64,000 nucleotides of DNA from Chitinophaga polysaccharea. GTDB lineage: Bacteria > Bacteroidota > Bacteroidia > Chitinophagales > Chitinophagaceae. A program made the position numbers and the translations under genes. A model generated the notes under the pieces. The model made no database searches. It was given only the letters and a program-made list of their open reading frames with translations, and was not told where the DNA came from. Shown in pieces: positions 60,964 to 64,000 of the stretch. Numbering within the stretch: position 1 is the first letter of the stretch; each line of letters starts with the position of its first letter. Location of the stretch: positions 372,001 to 436,000 of the forward strand of contig NZ_VIWO01000004.1 in the NCBI RefSeq assembly GCF_007829335.1, read 5' to 3'.

Positions 60964-61114
60964 CTAATATCTTATCATGTAATGGATTAGTATAGTACTC
61001 TAACAAAACAAGAATAGCATAGTGCCTTAAGCTACCATTATTTTGATAGCACTCCTTTACTCACTTCCCGGCCCGCTTTATAAACCGCTGCAATTTTACG
61101 TATATTCCTGATAT
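60964..61114. repeat. Imperfect direct repeat, copy B
   Basis: This is the partner of 58038-58219. It spans the last 77 bp of the intact amidohydrolase gene and about 74 bp past its stop codon. The exact core is 61057-61094. Confidence 0.85.
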
Positions 61115-62357
61115 CTTTTGAAGGGTCGCCATCGAGCAGCAACAGATCTGCCACTTTTCCCTTTTCGATGGTGCCGGTATGCAGGCCTATATCCAGCGCG
61201 TTGGCGGCATTCTTTGTGGCGGCTGTAATAGCTTGCAGGGGCGTTAACCCCGCCTGTACCATCAGTTCCATTTCAAGGTGCTCAGAAAACCCTTGTGCAC
61301 GTACGGGTTGTGCGCCGGAGTCAGTGCCAAGCGCCACCGGGATACCTGCGTCGGCCACTTTTTTCACGTTTTTCATAGCCGTTTCAAAGGCGTGCACATT
61401 GCGTTGATACGATGGAGAGTGTTTAATATTATCCTGGTACTTTTCAGAGGTGATCATTTCATAAACGCCTGGTTCCAGGGACGCTTTAAAAAATGGATCA
61501 TTGATCCATTCCGGTTTACGGGCATAGATAAATGCATATTCATCGAGTGAGAGGGTAGGGATATATATCAGGCCGCGGCGTTTCATCTGTTGTAATGTGG
61601 AGGCGTCTATTTCTTTGTCACGTACGCTATGCGCCATGATGTCCAGTCCGTTATTAACCAGGCTTTGGGCATCTGTGAGATAGTAGAGATGGGAGGCCAC
61701 CCGGATATGATGCTGATGGGCACGCGCGATGATGGTTTTGTAAACGCTGCTATCCATTTTAGGGGCGCTGCCGCCGAAATCATCCACCCACATTTTGATA
61801 ACTGTAGGGTTAATAGACGCCAGGCTGTCAATTTCCCTGGCCGCCTGATCTGCTGTGGCAGGGTGGTAAATAAATGGCATCGCTGGTCCGCCTTTGGGCG
61901 CAGCAAAGCCATATCCTGCTGAGTAGAGCCGGGCGCCGGGTAATAAGCCGCTGACAGAAGAATCACGGAAGCCGGATTGGAAAAGCATCGGATGATCGGA
62001 ACCCATGACGAGTATGCTGGTAACACCATAGTTCATATATTTTTTCAGTTGGGCTAAGATATTGTCACGGGTATATGGATCTTTTGTAGCGCCGCCCATC
62101 ATTCCCACATGCACGTGACTGCTGATAATACCGGGCATAACGGTTTTGCCGGTACAATTGACAACCCTGGCGCCGGGGGCCTCCAGGTGAGCGCCAACGC
62201 CGGCAATAACTCCGCCCTTGATGAGAATATCTGTATGTGCTATGGGGGTACCGCCATTTCCATCAATCAGTGTAAGATCTCTCAGCAACAGGGTATCTGG
62301 CGAATGCAGGCCTGGGATGGGTGCCAACAGTAAAAGAAATAAGAGTACGTTTTTCAT
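61038..62357 (-). CDS. Metal-dependent amidohydrolase, imidazolonepropionase-like, exported
   Basis: The protein has 439 residues with a signal peptide (MKNVLLFLLLLAPIPGLHS). Amidohydrolase-superfamily motifs are TVMPGIISSHVHVGMMGGAT (HxH metal site), VIKMWVDDFGGSAP (position of the bridging Lys), HIRVASHLYYLTDAQ and DIMAHSVRDKEID (further His), and VALGTDSGAQPVRAQGFSEH (catalytic Asp). The end is KVADLLLLDGDPSKDIRNIR. Such secreted enzymes are often cyclic-imide or dipeptide hydrolases; the substrate is unknown. It is convergent with the TPR-thioredoxin gene. Confidence 0.9.
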   Translation of the reverse strand: MKNVLLFLLLLAPIPGLHSPDTLLLRDLTLIDGNGGTPIAHTDILIKGGVIAGVGAHLEAPGARVVNCTGKTVMPGIISSHVHVGMMGGATKDPYTRDNILAQLKKYMNYGVTSILVMGSDHPMLFQSGFRDSSVSGLLPGARLYSAGYGFAAPKGGPAMPFIYHPATADQAAREIDSLASINPTVIKMWVDDFGGSAPKMDSSVYKTIIARAHQHHIRVASHLYYLTDAQSLVNNGLDIMAHSVRDKEIDASTLQQMKRRGLIYIPTLSLDEYAFIYARKPEWINDPFFKASLEPGVYEMITSEKYQDNIKHSPSYQRNVHAFETAMKNVKKVADAGIPVALGTDSGAQPVRAQGFSEHLEMELMVQAGLTPLQAITAATKNAANALDIGLHTGTIEKGKVADLLLLDGDPSKDIRNIRKIAAVYKAGREVSKGVLSK

Positions 62358-62975
62358 AGTTTTAATATTGCGTGAAAAACAAATCGCTATCAGCGGCTAT
62401 TCTGCAAAGGTACTGATTCCTTATTGCTACTCACCAGGTTGAGCCTTTGTTGCTTTTGAATAAGTACTTTGGAGTATCTAGGTGTTTGATAATTGTTCGG
62501 CATCCTATTATTTTTGTTGAACGAAAATAATACCTGATTCAATGTGTGTTGAATAAGGTAAGAATACCCGTTTGTTAGTAATGCCCACTGAATTAATATT
62601 GCATGGGATTTTTGTAGAGGGGTGATTTCACTGAGGTTTTGGAGGCGTGTCCTTCTATATTATGGGAAATTTAATTTTTATTTTTTCTTGATAAGACTTT
62701 TTGCCGTTTCAAAATTATTCGTTTACTTTACTAATGAATACATTTCTACCACGAACTGAAACGTATTTATAACAAATAAGAATGCGTTGTTTCCACCACA
62801 ACTGTATTTCCTTTGAACCCTATTAATTGCTTATTTTATCAATCCCATGAACGTTTAAAAACTAATAGGAGATACAAGCACCAGGATTTGTACGTTTGCG
62901 TATAAAAGCTGTTGCCAGTAGGCCCTCAAAACCCGTTTAGAGAACCCATGGTTAAGCTGCAAAAGCTTGACTTAC

Positions 62976-63056
62976 ATGCTATGTATGTCGGAAAGAGAGC
63001 GTTTCCACAAAGCATTTAAGAAAGAAACTGTGCGTCTGGTTTCCCAACCTGTGTAA
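62976..63056 (+). pseudogene. Possible IS3-type transposase OrfA remnant
   Basis: A 26-codon frame contains MSERERFHKAFKKETVRLV and then stops. The pattern F-K-K-E-T-V-R-L-V after a basic start resembles the first helix of IS3-family OrfA proteins. It stops before the HTH is complete. The match is short and could be chance. Confidence 0.35.
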
Positions 63057-63071
63057 CTATCGTTACACAGG
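63048..63071. terminator. Perfect 10-bp hairpin
   Basis: CCTGTGTAAC (63048-63057) and GTTACACAGG (63062-63071) pair exactly around the loop TATC. There is no T-run after it, and it lies in the decayed region, so it may be a remnant of an insertion sequence end or a protein-binding site instead of a terminator. Confidence 0.4.
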
Positions 63072-63554
63072 ACTGGGCATACATACCATTTATATTTTGA
63101 GAAGCGGAACCGGAAATCGTGCTGCCATAGCTATCGCTACCCTACAATTGTCACACCAGGGAGTAAAAGTTGCATGCCTGCTATGCTGTAGAAAGCTGTT
63201 TAGATAAACATGCTTACTATAGGTGTATAGATGCCTTTTCTTTATCTGGATTTCCCTTTCATATGAACGAATGACTGTCGCACCTGCAAGGATATTTTTT
63301 CTTCCCTGCAGTGTAGAAGAAGTATTGTGTCAGCCAACGTAGAGTATGAACGCAACAGACAGTAAAATGAATAAAATAATAACGGATAGATGAATGGAAA
63401 ACAACTGTGTAAAATAGATGGATTTAGCCCGGACCTGTAGACACCAGAAGCATTATAACCCTCGTCCATTAAGAGAAAACACAGATTTTATGTAGCCATG
63501 ATTTTGTTATCCTGACGTACCATTTTAATAATTCATTCGAAAACCTAAGATGAG

Positions 63555-64000
63555 ATGATGTTATCTTCCCTCCAAAAAATCAGTGCCCTGATCGGCAATA
63601 CCCCTGTCGTAGAGCTTAATATGCCTGGCGTTTCCCTGTTTACCAAATTGGAATACAGAAACTATTCAGGCAGCATTAAAGACAGGGCTGCTTTTAGTAT
63701 TCTCTCCAACGCCATCCGCAGCGGCAGAATAAACAGTGATACACTCATTGTTGAATCGAGCTCCGGTAATTTTGCTATCGCACTGGCACGTATCTGTAAA
63801 GACCTCGGACTACGTTTTATCCCCGTAATTGATCCCAATATTAACCGGGAGAATGAAGCGATGTTACGCTTGTTCACCGATAGGGTAGTAAAGGTAGAAA
63901 GAGAAGACAGCACCGGGGGATACCTCCTCACCCGGATTGAAACAGTAAAGGAATTGTGTGCCCAGTATCCCAACAGTTTCTGGACGAACCAGTACGATAA
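63555..64000 (+). CDS. sbnA: SbnA-like PLP-dependent synthase, 3' end cut by window
   Basis: The first 148 residues are present, starting MMLSSLQKISALIGNTPVVE at 63555. The fold type II PLP motif is YSGSIKDRAAFSIL with the PLP lysine, followed by VESSSGNFAIALARICKDLG and FIPVIDPNINRENEAM. The SSSGN phosphate loop and PVIDPN segment are nearer to SbnA, the 2,3-diaminopropionate pathway enzyme that joins O-phosphoserine and glutamate, than to CysK cysteine synthases. SbnA normally lies beside SbnB in siderophore or peptide antibiotic clusters. The partner would lie beyond the window, so the assignment is moderate. Confidence 0.72.
   Translation, partial: MMLSSLQKISALIGNTPVVELNMPGVSLFTKLEYRNYSGSIKDRAAFSILSNAIRSGRINSDTLIVESSSGNFAIALARICKDLGLRFIPVIDPNINRENEAMLRLFTDRVVKVEREDSTGGYLLTRIETVKELCAQYPNSFWTNQYD

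Larger units (their letters stand above)
62358..63554. other. Mostly non-coding 1.2-kb region
   Basis: No intact gene is supported. A short AT hairpin TATTATTTT/AAAATAATA lies at 62506-62532. A possible transposase N-terminus is at 62976-63056, overlapped at its end by a perfect hairpin at 63048-63071. A further open stretch after it (reading ...IYILRSGTGNRAAIAIATLQ, about 63088-63147) could be decayed coding sequence. A 75-codon minus-strand frame at 63242-63469 has no recognisable features. Confidence 0.5.

Noticed and set aside
63242-63469. Minus-strand 75-codon open frame
   Set aside because: No motif, signal or partner supports it; it lies in decayed spacer.
1-64000. CRISPR array, rRNA, tRNA, origin or prophage
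   Set aside because: No repeat-spacer pattern, no recognisable RNA gene sequence and no phage structural or integrase gene was seen by eye; a covariance-model scan would be needed to exclude small RNAs.

Overview
The window reads as chromosome of a Bacteroidota bacterium, most likely Chitinophagaceae (Chitinophaga-like). The signs are two SusC/SusD pairs, an ECF sigma/FecR pair with DUF4974-type FecR, many AraC regulators, TAnnTTTG-type -7 promoter boxes, DUF3570/DUF4266 proteins, a Sec-type (clade II) NosZ and GG-leader peptides with a C39 ABC exporter. No rRNA, tRNA or CRISPR was recognised. The genus is inference; only the phylum-level signs are visible.

Layout. 0-8.3 kb: a truncated SDR gene, an AraC regulator, a SusC/SusD pair ending at a 66-bp perfect palindrome, and a divergent DeoR regulator. 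7.3-17.5 kb: a glycan-use locus on the minus strand in the order GH20 hexosaminidase, ECF sigma, FecR, SusC with STN domain, SusD, AraC. 17.9-21.8 kb: two methyltransferases, an AraC regulator and an nmrA-like/hxlR divergent pair with interlocked promoters. 22.0-25.3 kb: a redox cassette (Rieske protein, thioredoxin, ApbE, DUF4266, DUF3570).

25.4-42.4 kb is a low-oxygen/nitrogen-oxide region: universal stress proteins, a Ca2+-type P-type ATPase, DUF302, two truncated haemoglobins, a RIC di-iron repair protein, a Crp/Fnr regulator without cluster cysteines, a polytopic haem-copper-oxidase-like protein, and a nos operon (cytochrome c, nosZ, nosL fusion, nosD, nosF, nosY). Sites of the form TGA-N6-TCA, the FNR half-site spacing, lie upstream of several of these genes, and two sit about 37 bp from a -7-like box. 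No nitrate, nitrite or classical NO reductase was seen, so the strain may only consume N2O, unless the other genes lie elsewhere.

46-61 kb is the most unusual part. Eleven consecutive minus-strand genes encode a VKOR/DsbA disulfide machine, five glycosyltransferase-like proteins (GT25-like and GT10-like among them), a C39 peptidase ABC exporter, an HlyD-type adaptor, a small HTH protein, a double-glycine precursor peptide with six cysteines, and a TlpA-like thioredoxin. A second HTH-precursor-thioredoxin cassette lies on the other side in opposite orientation, with a nearly identical leader but a different six-cysteine core. I infer a secretion system for disulfide-rich, possibly glycosylated peptides. 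The second cassette is bracketed by an imperfect direct repeat that carries the 3' end of an amidohydrolase gene.

61-64 kb: the intact amidohydrolase, 1.2 kb of mostly non-coding sequence with a possible transposase remnant, and the start of an SbnA-like PLP enzyme cut by the window edge.
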